In this document: piece by piece, positions 45,092 through 54,131 of the stretch
Layout: each line of letters opens with the position of its first letter
Numbering within the stretch: the stretch's first letter is position 1
Program-made: the position numbers and the translations under genes
Notes under the pieces: model-generated
What the model saw: only the letters and a program-made list of their open reading frames with translations
Databases searched by the model: none
What the model was told of the DNA's origin: nothing
Source of the DNA: Streptomyces sp. NRRL S-340
GTDB taxonomy: Bacteria; Actinomycetota; Actinomycetes; Streptomycetales; Streptomycetaceae
Assembly: GCF_000720185.1 (NCBI RefSeq)
Contig: NZ_JOIY01000025.1
Span: 55,364 to 119,363 of the forward strand
Reading direction: 5' to 3'
Length of the DNA: 64,000 nt

Positions 45092-45748
45092 ATGTCCCTG
45101 AAGCCCCTCGAACACGACCGCCGATATGGTGAGCTGGACCAGGTGATGCGCGCCTACCTAGGACAGCCGGCCGACGACACCCCGGAGCGACGCAGCCGCG
45201 CACTGGACGCATACCTCCGCCACACCTGGCACGCCCGCCCCTGGGCGGTCGCGGAGGCGGAGCTCCAGCTGCGTGAGTACAGCCGCAACCCTCCCGGCCG
45301 CATCCGACAGCAACTGGGCGAGTTCTACGCGATCCCGGACACCGGGATGCCCGAGTCCGAGATCGGCGGCTGGCTGATGGTGGTGGCCGACCACCTGAGG
45401 AAGAGCATCGAGGAAGGCGACGTCCCGGAACCGTCGTCCCCGCAGACGCACTGGGAGTGGAACGCGCGCTTCCCGGAAACGGCGCAACTGCTGGGTGGCT
45501 GGTTCTCACAGGACATCGTCGACGAGTTCCCCGACCACGGTGCCGCCGTCGCCGACTACGTCGCCACCACCGACCCCCACCTGGTCGCCCGTCTCGTGGG
45601 CGAACTTCACGAGTTGCTCGCCCTTCCCCTGGACGAGGGGGACTACGCTGTGGCGGCCGCCGAACTCGGCATGGAGGTCGGCCCGCCCGAGCCCTTTTCG
45701 TACGGCGCCTGGTTCAGGACGCTGGCGACGACGCTGCCCGGCACCTGA
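45092..45748 (+). CDS. CdiI-like contact-dependent inhibition immunity protein
   Basis: A 218-residue protein similar to CdiI-type immunity proteins that pair with RNase-A-like toxins. The recognisable stretch is AQLLGGWFSQDIVDEFPDH followed by GAAVADYVA near residues 130-160. It would protect the cell from the toxin family whose tip is encoded just upstream (44779-45078). ATG 45092. Confidence 0.7.
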   Translation: MSLKPLEHDRRYGELDQVMRAYLGQPADDTPERRSRALDAYLRHTWHARPWAVAEAELQLREYSRNPPGRIRQQLGEFYAIPDTGMPESEIGGWLMVVADHLRKSIEEGDVPEPSSPQTHWEWNARFPETAQLLGGWFSQDIVDEFPDHGAAVADYVATTDPHLVARLVGELHELLALPLDEGDYAVAAAELGMEVGPPEPFSYGAWFRTLATTLPGT

Positions 45749-45858
45749 TCCGGTGGCGGTAAGGACTATGACAACCACCGCTACGGGGCGCGCGGGTGGC
45801 GGCGGCCTGACGATCAGCTCCATCGGAGCGCGGTCCTCTGGCTGTCCGTGATCACTGA

Positions 45859-46530
45859 TCAGCTCCAGCCCGACAGTTCCCCGACGAAGTCCGCGTACGA
45901 GCGGTTGCTGCCGCGCGGGGAGGGGATCAGGCGATGCTTCAGGGCCTCGCGGGCAACCGAGGGGCCGTCGCTCTCCCGGAAGACGGGCTCGCCCAGCCCG
46001 CGCTTGAGTTCCTCCTTGGCGTCCCTGATACGCCCGGTTTCCTTGTCCAGGAGCTTCGCGGGCACCTTCCAGCGCGGGCGTACATGCGGAAAGACGTCCG
46101 GCAACAGCAGCAGCCAGCTCTCGCTCTCCCAGGCGGCGAGGGCGAGAGCCGTGTGGAACCCCGGGCACTGGCGGGCCAGTTCGTCGGCGAGCGCCTTGCG
46201 GATCCGGTCGTAGCCGGCATCCACGTACCCGTCCAGGTCCTCGTGGACGACGAAGCCGAGCAGGTCGGCGCGCTCCCGGAGGGCCTTTGCGCGGGCCTTC
46301 CCGGCCAGGGTCTTCACGGCGGCGGCCAGCTCCGCGCCGGACTTCCTGCGCAGCCGCACCGGGTCGTTGATGCGGACCAGTTTGGCGGTCTCGCTCAGAT
46401 CGGGCCGGTGCGCCCGTATCAGCGTGGCGAGGATCTGGCAGTCGTTCTGGTCCTCACCGGCCAGCACGATGACGCCCCGCGCCTGGCCCTTAGACGTCCG
46501 TCCGCCAGCCTGTCGCCCGCTCGGGGTCAC
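45859..46530 (-). CDS. TOPRIM-like nuclease partner of an AAA ATPase
   Basis: The 223-residue protein carries TOPRIM-like acidic motifs: GEDQND near residue 25 and VVHEDLDGY near 95, followed by a helical half (WESESWLLLLPD). Such proteins occur as the second gene of AAA-ATPase/nuclease defence pairs (OLD-like or DUF4276-like). GTG 46530 overlaps the stop of the ATPase remnant upstream (GTGA). Because that partner has lost its N-terminus, the protein is probably orphaned. Exact family uncertain. Confidence 0.6.
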   Translation of the reverse strand: MTPSGRQAGGRTSKGQARGVIVLAGEDQNDCQILATLIRAHRPDLSETAKLVRINDPVRLRRKSGAELAAAVKTLAGKARAKALRERADLLGFVVHEDLDGYVDAGYDRIRKALADELARQCPGFHTALALAAWESESWLLLLPDVFPHVRPRWKVPAKLLDKETGRIRDAKEELKRGLGEPVFRESDGPSVAREALKHRLIPSPRGSNRSYADFVGELSGWS

Positions 46531-46973
46531 AGTTCACCTCCGGTGAGGTCGCCGCCGAGGACGCCTGAGAACCACAGCTCTCCGAGGGGCTGTTCGCCGG
46601 ACTCCTCGACGATGGCCTTCACTTCGTCCACGGTCAGCGCGGGGATGATCGACACACCGTCGTCGTCGCGGTCGCACACCACGAACTCCTTTGGCCGCAG
46701 CCGGTTGACGAGCGCGGGGGAGTGGGTGGCCACGATGAACTGCGTCCGCTCGGCGGCTTCACGCAACCGCTGCACGACGAGTTCCAGGGCTTGCGGATGC
46801 AGCCCGTGGTCGATCTCCTCGATACAGGTGAACGCCGGCGGGTCCGGGTCGTAGAGCAGGGCGAGCAGGCCCAGCAGGCGGACTGTCCCGTACGACGCGT
46901 CGGCGAGCGGGGTCAGCCGGCGCAGGCCGCGTTCACGCAGGACGATGGTCAACTGGTCCGTGGAGCCGCCGGC
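46527..46973 (-). pseudogene. C-terminal remnant of an AAA_21-type ATPase, fused to an NmrA fragment
   Basis: About 148 codons read as the C-terminal part of an SMC/OLD-type AAA ATPase: LTPLADASYGTVRLLGLLAL, Walker B region FTCIEEIDHGLHPQALELV, and the switch motif FIVATHSPALVNRL. Walker A and the N-terminal half are missing. Upstream the frame runs without a break into an NmrA-like sequence, so a deletion joined two unrelated genes near 46973. It overlaps the TOPRIM-like gene, its original partner. Confidence 0.72.
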
Positions 46974-47420
46974 CTCCTCGAAGTACGTCGGCCCGAGGAT
47001 CGTGTACGGGACATCGCCCGCGGCCAGTTCCGTCTCGATGCGGGCCTTGCTCTCGAAATGCGGTACCCCGCTGTCCTGGTCGGCCCCGGCGACCGAGCTG
47101 AACACCAGGTGCGGAACGTGTTCCCGCGTGGCGGCGGAGAGAATCGCCCGCCCCTGACCCACCTCCGCATCGACACCGGCCTCGAACGGCGTGGTGAACG
47201 CGAAGACACCGGCCCCCCCTCATCGCCGCGGCGAGCGAATCTCGATCGCTCAGGGAGCCCGCCACCACGTCGACGCCCTGCCCGGCCAAGGCCCGCGCGG
47301 ACTCCCGGCCGGGGCCCGGACCAGGGCCCTGATCCGGGCCCCGCGGCTCAGCAGCGCGTCGGTCACCGCCCCGCCCTGTCCGCCTGTCGCGGCGAGCACC
47401 AGGATCGGTTCATCCATCAT
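46974..47420 (-). pseudogene. Truncated, frameshifted NmrA-family NAD(P)-binding gene
   Basis: ATG 47420 follows GGGAG, and the first codons read MMDEPILVLAATGGQGGAV, the NAD(P)-binding start of NmrA-like regulators. A one-base loss near 47305 and a one-base gain in a run of seven C (plus strand, about 47213-47219) shift the frame twice. HLVFSSVAGADQD and PHFESKARIE then follow in the last frame. It ends at GPTYFEE, where the AAA remnant begins, so its C-terminal half is lost. Confidence 0.75.
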
Positions 47421-47628
47421 GGAAGCACTCCCTTCCCAACCAGGGGCATCGCATCTGAAGTCGCCCCCAGCGGTAACCTTCCGTCACGACCGGCGGTGCA
47501 TGAAGCCGATGCGCGCGAGACGGGCACTGAAGGAATCGATCTCGTGCACGCACGGTCAAGGACGCCGGCCGAGCACGTGGCCGGCCGGGGGTGCAAGGGC
47601 CTGTTCCCCTCCGGCGGCCCAGGCGGCC

Positions 47629-48432
47629 TCAGACCGTACTCACCGCGTCGACGAGCCGGGCCAGCGCGCCGGCGAGCGCCCGCACTCCGGGGCCGTCGGC
47701 CGGGCCGCCCGGCTCGCGCATGTACCCGTCCCGCCGGATCTCGATCATCAGCGCGGCGACCCGGCGGTCGGTCCCGTAGTACTCCAGGGGTACGTAGGCG
47801 CCCCGGAACGGGCTGTCGACCCCCAGGTCGCCGACCCCCTCGAAGGCCTTCGCGGCCTGGTCCAGGAGGCGGGCCGGGGTGTGGAAGCCGTCGCTGCCGA
47901 GGCAGACCGCGGGGCGCGGCCCGTCGCCGTGCAGCTCGTAGGGGAGGCGTTCGGCCGGGTACGAGTGCACGTCGATGATCACGGCCCGGCCCACGGCCGC
48001 CAGCCGCTCCCCGACCGCCTCGGTCATGGCGGCGGCGTACGGCCGGAAGTACCGCTCCACCAGGGGGCGTCCGTCGAAGGAGGCCGGGCGCAGTTCCTCC
48101 CCGTGCGTGGTGCGGGTGTACACGGCGCCCATGCCGACGGCCAGCATCTCCTCGCGCTCGTCGGGGAAGCGCTCGGGGTCGGTCACCAGCCGCGAGAGGC
48201 GGTTCACGAAACGCCACGGGGTGACGGCGCAGCGCTCGGCGGCGGCTGCCGCGATGCCGGCGGTGTGCGCGTCGGTGATGTGGTCCAGTTCGCGGGCGAG
48301 GGCGGCGTCGTCGAGCGTGATGCCCCGCCGGACGGCGGCCGGGACGGTCCGCGAGGAGTGCGGGACGTGCAGTACGACGGGGGAGTCGGGTGAGCCGGGC
48401 AGGTACTCGAAGGAGGGGGACGGATCGTTCAT
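47629..48432 (-). CDS. N-formylglutamate amidohydrolase-family protein
   Basis: The 267-residue metallohydrolase fits the N-formylglutamate deformylase (HutG-type) family: VVLHVPHSSR near the start, HITDAHTAG, IIDVHSYPAE and the C-terminal LMIEIRRDGYM supply the usual His/Asp/Glu ligands. It would release glutamate from N-formylglutamate in histidine catabolism, though no hut genes are near. It flanks the accessory region on the right and looks like resident chromosome. ATG 48432. The next gene is divergent. Confidence 0.88.
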   Translation of the reverse strand: MNDPSPSFEYLPGSPDSPVVLHVPHSSRTVPAAVRRGITLDDAALARELDHITDAHTAGIAAAAAERCAVTPWRFVNRLSRLVTDPERFPDEREEMLAVGMGAVYTRTTHGEELRPASFDGRPLVERYFRPYAAAMTEAVGERLAAVGRAVIIDVHSYPAERLPYELHGDGPRPAVCLGSDGFHTPARLLDQAAKAFEGVGDLGVDSPFRGAYVPLEYYGTDRRVAALMIEIRRDGYMREPGGPADGPGVRALAGALARLVDAVSTV

Positions 48433-48610
48433 GTGCGGTGTCCTCGTCGCGCGCGCCGTCGGCCGGCGGCACGCGTCGCGTGTGGTGGCGGGGCGCGGCG
48501 CGGCGCGCGGGGTCGTCGCGGATCGTACGCCGAGAAGTTCTGCGCGGGTCCCCTGAACTTGGCATGGACCTGATCTATCTCCCCGGCTACCCTCTTCCCT
48601 GCACCCCCTT

Positions 48611-48624
48611 TGAGAGCGCTCTCA
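48611..48624. promoter_or_regulatory. Perfect LacI-type palindrome upstream of the protease
   Basis: TGAGAGCGCTCTCA is a perfect 14-base palindrome. It closely resembles TGGGAGCGCTCCCA, the CebR-type LacI-family operator of streptomycetes. It lies 86-99 bases before the protease start. Confidence 0.65.
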
Positions 48625-48709
48625 CTCCGCATGCCCTTCCGCTCCACCCCCACCGTCACGAGGGGACGAGGTCCCGTCGTGACCGGAACGACGAGAGGCA
48701 GCAACCCAC

Positions 48710-49888
48710 ATGAGACGCACGACAGTTCTGCGCGCCGCCCTGACCGGGGCGGTCCTGCTGGCCACCGCCGCCGCCGGCCTGAGCGGCGGTCAGGCGACGG
48801 CCGCCACCCCGTCCGCCCCCACCCACGGCCTTCCCGCCCCCTCCGCCGCCGGCGCCCCGGCGTCCGCGGCCCTCGTCTCCGCCCTCCGGCACGACCTGCA
48901 CCTGACGGAACGGCAGGCCAAGGCCCGCCTCGCCGCGGAGGCATCGGCGCGCACGGTCGAACAGGCCGCGCGCAAGGCCGCCGGAGCGGCGTACGGCGGC
49001 TCGTGGTTCGACCCGAAGAGCGACGCCCTGGTGGTCGCCCTCACCGACGACACCCGCCGCACGGCGGTGGAGGCCACCGGTGCCCGCACCGTGCACACCC
49101 GCCACACGGAAAGCCAACTGAACGCGGCGAAGGACGCGTTGGACGCGCTGCGTGCCCCGAAGGGGGTCAGCGGCTGGCACGTCGACCCGCGCGCCGGGGC
49201 GGTCACCGTCACCGTGGTCGCCGCACACAAGGACGACAACGATGTCAGGACGTTCCTCGCCCGAGCCCGCGCCGCCGGCCCGGTGACCGTGGAGGAGACC
49301 CGTCAGGCCCCGCGCACGCTGGCCGCCGGAACCGTGGGCGGCGACCCGTACTACACGGGCAACGTCCGCTGCTCCATCGGCTTCTCGGTGTACGGCGGTT
49401 TCGTCACGGCCGGACACTGCGGCCGGCCCGGCATGGGCGTCAGCGGCTGGGACCACTCCTACGTCGGCACCTTCCAGGGCTCCTCGTTCCCCGACAACGA
49501 CTACGCCTGGGTCAGCGTGGGCAGCGGCTGGTGGACCGTACCGGTCGTGCTCGGCTGGGGGACCGTCTCCGACCAGCTGGTCCGCGGCTCGGCCGAGGCC
49601 CCGATCGGCGCGTCGATCTGCCGCTCGGGCTCGACCTCGCACTGGCACTGCGGCACCGTCCTCGCCAAGAACGAGACGGTCAACTACAGCGAGGGCGCCG
49701 TCCACCAGATGACGAAGACCAACGTCTGCGCCGAACCCGGCGACTCCGGGGGCTCGTTCATCAGCGGCGACCAGGCCCAGGGCGTCACGTCCGGCGGGTG
49801 GGGCAACTGCAGCTCCGGCGGCGAGACGTGGTTCCAGCCGGTGAACGAGATCCTCGGGCGGTACGGACTGACACTGCACACCGCGTGA
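48710..49888 (+). CDS. Secreted S1 serine protease (streptogrisin/alpha-lytic type)
   Basis: A 392-residue preproprotease: signal peptide (about 1-31), pro-region (about 45-203, alpha-lytic pro-domain with LTERQAKARL) and mature chymotrypsin fold. Catalytic residues are His236 (TAGHC), Asp264 (NDYAWV) and Ser346 (GDSGG), and Cys pairs typical of streptogrisins are present. ATG 48710. The perfect LacI-like palindrome at 48611-48624 suggests control by carbohydrate availability, unusual for a protease. Confidence 0.95.
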   Translation: MRRTTVLRAALTGAVLLATAAAGLSGGQATAATPSAPTHGLPAPSAAGAPASAALVSALRHDLHLTERQAKARLAAEASARTVEQAARKAAGAAYGGSWFDPKSDALVVALTDDTRRTAVEATGARTVHTRHTESQLNAAKDALDALRAPKGVSGWHVDPRAGAVTVTVVAAHKDDNDVRTFLARARAAGPVTVEETRQAPRTLAAGTVGGDPYYTGNVRCSIGFSVYGGFVTAGHCGRPGMGVSGWDHSYVGTFQGSSFPDNDYAWVSVGSGWWTVPVVLGWGTVSDQLVRGSAEAPIGASICRSGSTSHWHCGTVLAKNETVNYSEGAVHQMTKTNVCAEPGDSGGSFISGDQAQGVTSGGWGNCSSGGETWFQPVNEILGRYGLTLHTA

Positions 49889-50254
49889 GGTGACACCCCG
49901 TCCGCCGCACCGGGCCCGGTCGACTCCCCTCCCGGTCACCTGGTCGCGGCGGGCACCGGGCGGCCGTGCCGTACCCGCGGAACGCCACGCCGGTACGGCA
50001 CGGCGCCCGGCATCCGGCGCCCGGCGTCGGGTGCCGGGCGCCGGGCGTCGGGTGCCGGGTGTCGGTCGGATGAGCCGAGCGGAGTCGCGTCGGGCCGGGC
50101 CGAGCGGAGTCGAGCCGCTGCGAGACGACACGGCGGCGTCCCGCGACCGGTGTCCCGAGACGGGTGCCGCGCATGGTCGTGACCGTCCCGGGGAAGGGCC
50201 GTTGCGACGAACTTCTGCCTCATCTTCGACATCCCTTCCCACAGGCGGTGCAGA
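49889..50254. repeat. Gene-free gap with short GC-rich repeats
   Basis: No gene is seen in these 366 bases. At about 50000-50070 the sequence is built from repeats of CCGGGCGTCGGGTG and its relatives (period about 19-28). GCCGAGCGGAGTCG occurs twice between 50070 and 50120. The array can fold on itself. Confidence 0.55.
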
Positions 50255-51880
50255 GTGAAGAAGAGAGTGTGCGGTGCGGGTGCCGTGCTCGGCGTCCTGG
50301 TCGTGTTCGGCGCCCTGCCGGCGCAGGCGTCCACGGCGGCGCCCCCGGGAACGCAGCGGGGCGGGCACGTCCTGCCCCTGGGCCCCGCGGACCTGGCCGA
50401 GACCCGTACCACGACGACCCTTCAGCCGGGCGTCACCCTCACCCGCATCGTGCGCGGCGAGGACGCCCCGGCGCTGTCCTGGACGGTCGAGGTGACCATT
50501 CCCGGCGGTGCCGGCTCGCCCGACCCGGACGCACCGCCCGCCGTCCTCAAGGAGGAGGCCAGCGCGGAGGACCTGGCCGCGGACCTCGTGCGGCGCGGTT
50601 TCCAGGCCCGCGCGGAAGAAGTGCGGACACCCAGGGCGGCCGACTACGCCGGAGGAACCCTCGGCTGGCGGGTGCGCGTCGGCTCGTTCGGCTCGCAGAC
50701 CGCCGCGACGGCCGAACGGACACGTCTGAGGGCCGCCGGGTACACCGGATCGGCCGTGTACACCGGCTGGGACGGCGACTCCTCGGCCAGGGGCCCCTGG
50801 CACGTCGACGTGCTCACCATCGACCCGCGGCGGTTCGACGGCAGCCTCCAGGCGTCGTACGGCCCGGACCTGGAGAGCCGCGAGACGACCAGCCGGCTGT
50901 CGCAGGAGGCGGGCGCGACCGCGGCGGTGAACGCCGGCTTCTTCGTCCTGGACCCCGCCGCGGGCGCCCCGGGCGACCCGGCGGGCGTGGGCGTCTACGA
51001 CGGACGGCTGCTGAGCGAACCGGTGAGCGGGCGCCCCGGTCTGGTGGTGCACGACGACGGCCGGCGGACGCAGATCGCCCGGCTCACCTGGCAGGGAAGC
51101 GTCTCCGGCCGCAGCGCCTCGCTGCGGCTGAGCGGCATCAACCGGGTGCCCGGCCTGATCAGGAACTGCGGCGGCAGTGCGGGCGACCTCCCGACCTCCG
51201 CCCCGCTGCACGACGTCACCTGCACCAATCCCGACGAACTCCTCGCCTTCACACCCGACTTCGGGCCGAGCACCCCGGCGGGTGAGGGGCTGGAGGCCGT
51301 CATGGACGCCCGTCACCGGGTCGTCGAGGTGCGTTCGCCGCGTGGCGGACCGCTGCCGTCCGGTGGCAGCTCCGTCCAGGCGACCGGCCGGCGCGTCGCC
51401 CAACTGAGCGGCCTCGCCCGCGTCGGCGGCCACCTGCGCGTGGCGACGACCCTGCGGGACGAGCAGGGGCACCGCGTCTCGCCGTCGCCCAGGACCGACA
51501 TCGTGAACGCCGGTCCCGAACTGGTCCGCGACGGCAGGATCCACATCACTCCCGCGACCGACGGCATGGTGCACCCGGGCGACCCGAGCTGGTACTACGG
51601 CTGGGTGCACAAGCGCAACCCGCGCACGCTGGCCGGGGTGGACGCCGCGGGCCGTACCGTGCTCGTCACCGCCGACGGCCGCAGTACCGCCTCACTGGGC
51701 CTCAGCATCGCCGAGAGCGCCGGCGTCGCCAGGGCGCTCGGACTGCGCGACGCGGTCAACCTCGACGGCGGCGGCTCGACCACCATGGTGACCGACGGCA
51801 AGGTCGTCAACGACCCCTCCGACGCCGGCGGCGAACGTCCCGTCGGAGACGCCCTGATGATCCTGCCCCGCAGGCACTGA
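50255..51880 (+). CDS. Secreted phosphodiester glycosidase-family protein with SPOR-like domain
   Basis: A 541-residue exported protein. After the signal peptide (about 1-26) comes a region with an SPOR-like repeat (about 105-170; WRVRVGSFGSQTAATAERTR). The phosphodiester glycosidase (NAGPA) domain follows (about 190-540), with AAVNAGFFVLD and the C-terminal AVNLDGGGSTTMV. Family members remove GlcNAc from phosphodiester-linked glycans such as wall teichoic acid. GTG 50255. The next gene, an exported esterase, follows after 54 bases. Confidence 0.88.
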   Translation: MKKRVCGAGAVLGVLVVFGALPAQASTAAPPGTQRGGHVLPLGPADLAETRTTTTLQPGVTLTRIVRGEDAPALSWTVEVTIPGGAGSPDPDAPPAVLKEEASAEDLAADLVRRGFQARAEEVRTPRAADYAGGTLGWRVRVGSFGSQTAATAERTRLRAAGYTGSAVYTGWDGDSSARGPWHVDVLTIDPRRFDGSLQASYGPDLESRETTSRLSQEAGATAAVNAGFFVLDPAAGAPGDPAGVGVYDGRLLSEPVSGRPGLVVHDDGRRTQIARLTWQGSVSGRSASLRLSGINRVPGLIRNCGGSAGDLPTSAPLHDVTCTNPDELLAFTPDFGPSTPAGEGLEAVMDARHRVVEVRSPRGGPLPSGGSSVQATGRRVAQLSGLARVGGHLRVATTLRDEQGHRVSPSPRTDIVNAGPELVRDGRIHITPATDGMVHPGDPSWYYGWVHKRNPRTLAGVDAAGRTVLVTADGRSTASLGLSIAESAGVARALGLRDAVNLDGGGSTTMVTDGKVVNDPSDAGGERPVGDALMILPRRH

Positions 51881-51934
51881 CGGTCGCCTCTGTCGAAACG
51901 TTCATGCAGCATCGAGCCCACCGCAGGAGCCGCC

Positions 51935-53080
51935 GTGCCCACCACCGAGACGGCCCCGGCCGTCGAGTCACGTCCGAGAACCCGCTCCCGCACTCGTCCG
52001 TCCAGCGTGCGCGCCCGCCTGCGCACACCTGGCCTGTTCGTCCTCGCCGCCGTCCTGCTCGTCCTCGCGCCGACGGGCCCGGCGTCGGCCACGGGCGCCC
52101 CGCCCGGAGCACCCGAGACGGGTGCCGTGCCCACCGCGACCGCCGCGGGCGCCAGGCAGGCAGTGGCAGCCGGCGCTCCCCGCCCGCCGGGCCCGCACGG
52201 TGCCGAGGTCGTGGCCCGCACCCAGGTCGCCGACCGCCAGGTCGACCTGTCGGTGCGCTCGGCGGCCCTGGGCGGCCGGACGGTCGAGGTCCGGCTGCTC
52301 ACCCCCGACGGCTGGGACCCCGGCGACCGCCACCGGCACTGGCCCACCCTGTGGCTCCTGCACGGCTGCTGCGGCAACTACACGTCGTGGACGGCCATGA
52401 CCGACGTCGCGCGGATCGACGGCCTGCGCCACGTGCTCGTCGTCATGCCCGAGGCCGGCTGGAACGGCTGGTACAGCGACTGGTGGAACGGCGGCCGGGG
52501 CGGCGACCCGGCCTGGGAGACGTTCCACACCGTGGAACTGCGCCGGCTCCTGGAGCGTGACTGGGGCGCGGGCCGCGACCGTGTGGTGGCCGGCCTGTCG
52601 ATGGGAGGCCAGGGCGCGCTGCTCTACGCCGCCCGGCATCCGGGCATGTTCAGGGCGGTCGCCACCTACTCGGGCTCGGCCCACCCGCTGCTGAACGACG
52701 AGTCGGTGGCGCGCATCATGGGGTTCTTCGCCGGCCAGGGCGACGATCCGCTGCGGGTGTGGGGCGACCCGGTCGCACAGCGCCGCATCTGGCAGGCGCA
52801 CGACCCGTTCCACCTCGCCGGGAGGCTCAGGGCGCTCCCCGTCTACCTGTCGTGCGGGGACGGCACCACCGGCCCCCTGGACCCGCCGGGCCGCACCAGC
52901 GACCTGGAGGCCGACTTCAACCGCCAGAACCACGCCCTCGCCGCCGAACTGAAGCGTGTGGGCGCGCACCACCTGACCACGCACTTCTACGGCCCGGGAA
53001 CACACGGCTGGCCCTACTGGCAACGCGAGTTGCACGCCTCCTTGCCGATGCTGCTCGGCGCCCTGGGGGTCACCGGCTGA
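51935..53080 (+). CDS. Secreted alpha/beta-hydrolase esterase (antigen-85/EstA-like)
   Basis: A 381-residue exported esterase. An Arg-rich N-terminus and hydrophobic segment (about 30-52) precede the hydrolase domain. LWLLHGCCGNYTSW forms the oxyanion loop, the nucleophile elbow is AGLSMGGQG, and the catalytic His is in GTHGWPYW. GTG 51935 with CAGGAGCC upstream. This family includes mycolyltransferases and feruloyl or S-formylglutathione esterases, and the substrate here is unknown. Confidence 0.9.
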   Translation: MPTTETAPAVESRPRTRSRTRPSSVRARLRTPGLFVLAAVLLVLAPTGPASATGAPPGAPETGAVPTATAAGARQAVAAGAPRPPGPHGAEVVARTQVADRQVDLSVRSAALGGRTVEVRLLTPDGWDPGDRHRHWPTLWLLHGCCGNYTSWTAMTDVARIDGLRHVLVVMPEAGWNGWYSDWWNGGRGGDPAWETFHTVELRRLLERDWGAGRDRVVAGLSMGGQGALLYAARHPGMFRAVATYSGSAHPLLNDESVARIMGFFAGQGDDPLRVWGDPVAQRRIWQAHDPFHLAGRLRALPVYLSCGDGTTGPLDPPGRTSDLEADFNRQNHALAAELKRVGAHHLTTHFYGPGTHGWPYWQRELHASLPMLLGALGVTG

Positions 53081-53107
53081 TGCCGGTGATCCCCGTGCTG
53101 CCCCCCT

Positions 53108-53161
53108 CCCGCCCCACCGGGACGCGGGCAGCCCAGGTGCCGGCAGCGGCGGTGGGGCGGG
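53108..53161. terminator. Convergent terminator between the esterase and the methyltransferase
   Basis: CCCGCCCCACCG (53108-53119) and CGGTGGGGCGGG (53150-53161) form a perfect 12-base-pair stem with a 30-base loop, ending at the stop codon of the methyltransferase. Confidence 0.65.
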
Positions 53162-53977
53162 TCAGTGGTCCTTGCGTGCCACTGCGCCGTAGATGCCGAT
53201 CGGCGGCGCACCGGCCTCCGGGGCCTCGTCGGGACGCCAGTCGGTGACCTTCACCAGCCCCGGCTCGACCAGGGTGAAGTCGCCGAAGAAGTCCAGCACC
53301 CGGGCGTGCGGGCGCAGGTTCAGGGAGGCGGTGGCGCGCTGGTAGACGGCCGCCGCGTCCTCGCGCCGGTCCTCGTGGACGTCACCCGTGGCGTGCGAGA
53401 GGACGAGGTAGGAGCCGACGGGCAGCGCGTCGCGCAGGGTGGCCACGACGCCTTCGGGGTCGTCCTCGTCGGCGAGGAAGTGCACGACGGCCACCAGGAG
53501 CAGCGCCACCGGTTCGCCGAAGTCGATCACCCGGCGCACCTCGGGGTGGTCCAGGACGGCGCGCGGGTCGCGCAGGTCGGCCAGGACCACGGAGGTGCCG
53601 GTGCCCTCCAGCAGGGCCATCGAGTGCGTGCTGACGATCGGGTCGTTGTCGACGTAGGCGATGCGGGTGTCAGGGGCGATGGCGTGGGCGATCTGGTGGA
53701 CGTTCGGTTCCGTGGGCAGGCCCGTGCCCACGTCGAGGATCTGCCGGACGCCGCCCTCGCCGACGACGTGCCGCACGGCGCGGTGCATGAAGCGCCGGTT
53801 GGCGAGGACCCCCGCCCGCACCTCCGGTGCCGCCTTCATGAACTGCTCGGCGGCCTGCTGGTCGACCTCGTAGTGGTCCTTGCCGCCGAGGAAGTAGTCG
53901 TACATCCGGGCCGGGTGGGGCTTGCTGGTGTCTATCTCGCGCGCGAGGGCGCCGCCGCCGCTGCTGGGGGAGGTCAT
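53162..53977 (-). CDS. SAM-dependent methyltransferase (DUF574 family)
   Basis: A 271-residue protein of the Streptomyces-abundant DUF574 group. The start reads DTSKPHPARMYDYFLGGKDH, and the SAM-binding motif is ILDVGTGLPTEPNVHQ. Acidic loop YVDNDPIV and LLLVAVVHFLAD follow. Many genomes carry dozens of copies, and their substrates are largely unknown. ATG 53977. Confidence 0.9.
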   Translation of the reverse strand: MTSPSSGGGALAREIDTSKPHPARMYDYFLGGKDHYEVDQQAAEQFMKAAPEVRAGVLANRRFMHRAVRHVVGEGGVRQILDVGTGLPTEPNVHQIAHAIAPDTRIAYVDNDPIVSTHSMALLEGTGTSVVLADLRDPRAVLDHPEVRRVIDFGEPVALLLVAVVHFLADEDDPEGVVATLRDALPVGSYLVLSHATGDVHEDRREDAAAVYQRATASLNLRPHARVLDFFGDFTLVEPGLVKVTDWRPDEAPEAGAPPIGIYGAVARKDH

Positions 53978-54131
53978 CGCTGCCTGGCTCCGTCCTGGGC
54001 TCGCAACCCGCCACCGGGAGAACCGTGGTGAGTGACTGTCAGGACGTCATCTTGGCATGCCGCGGACGCCCGCCGGGCACGGTCTTCCTCCCCCCGGACC
54101 AGCCTCCGACCTTGATGCATATGATGTGCAG

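Noticed and set aside
45749..45858. Possible transposase remnant (GGKDYDNHRYG) after the CdiI-like gene
   Set aside because: The stretch is about 15 residues long, with no flanking inverted repeats or further similarity. Too weak to annotate.
47432..47628. Small plus-strand reading frame beginning MKPMRARRALKES
   Set aside because: Short, without clear ribosome-binding site or family resemblance. It may be the remnant of a regulator divergent from the NmrA gene, but I cannot support it.
37451..48500. Second copy of the tRNA-Leu 3' end as an attachment site for the accessory region
   Set aside because: I looked for the T-arm and acceptor sequence further right and did not see it, so no integrated element can be bounded from this window.
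48656..51610. Long minus-strand open frame opposite the protease and phosphodiester glycosidase genes
   Set aside because: No recognisable domain, skewed composition, and full overlap with two genes that have signal peptides and catalytic motifs.
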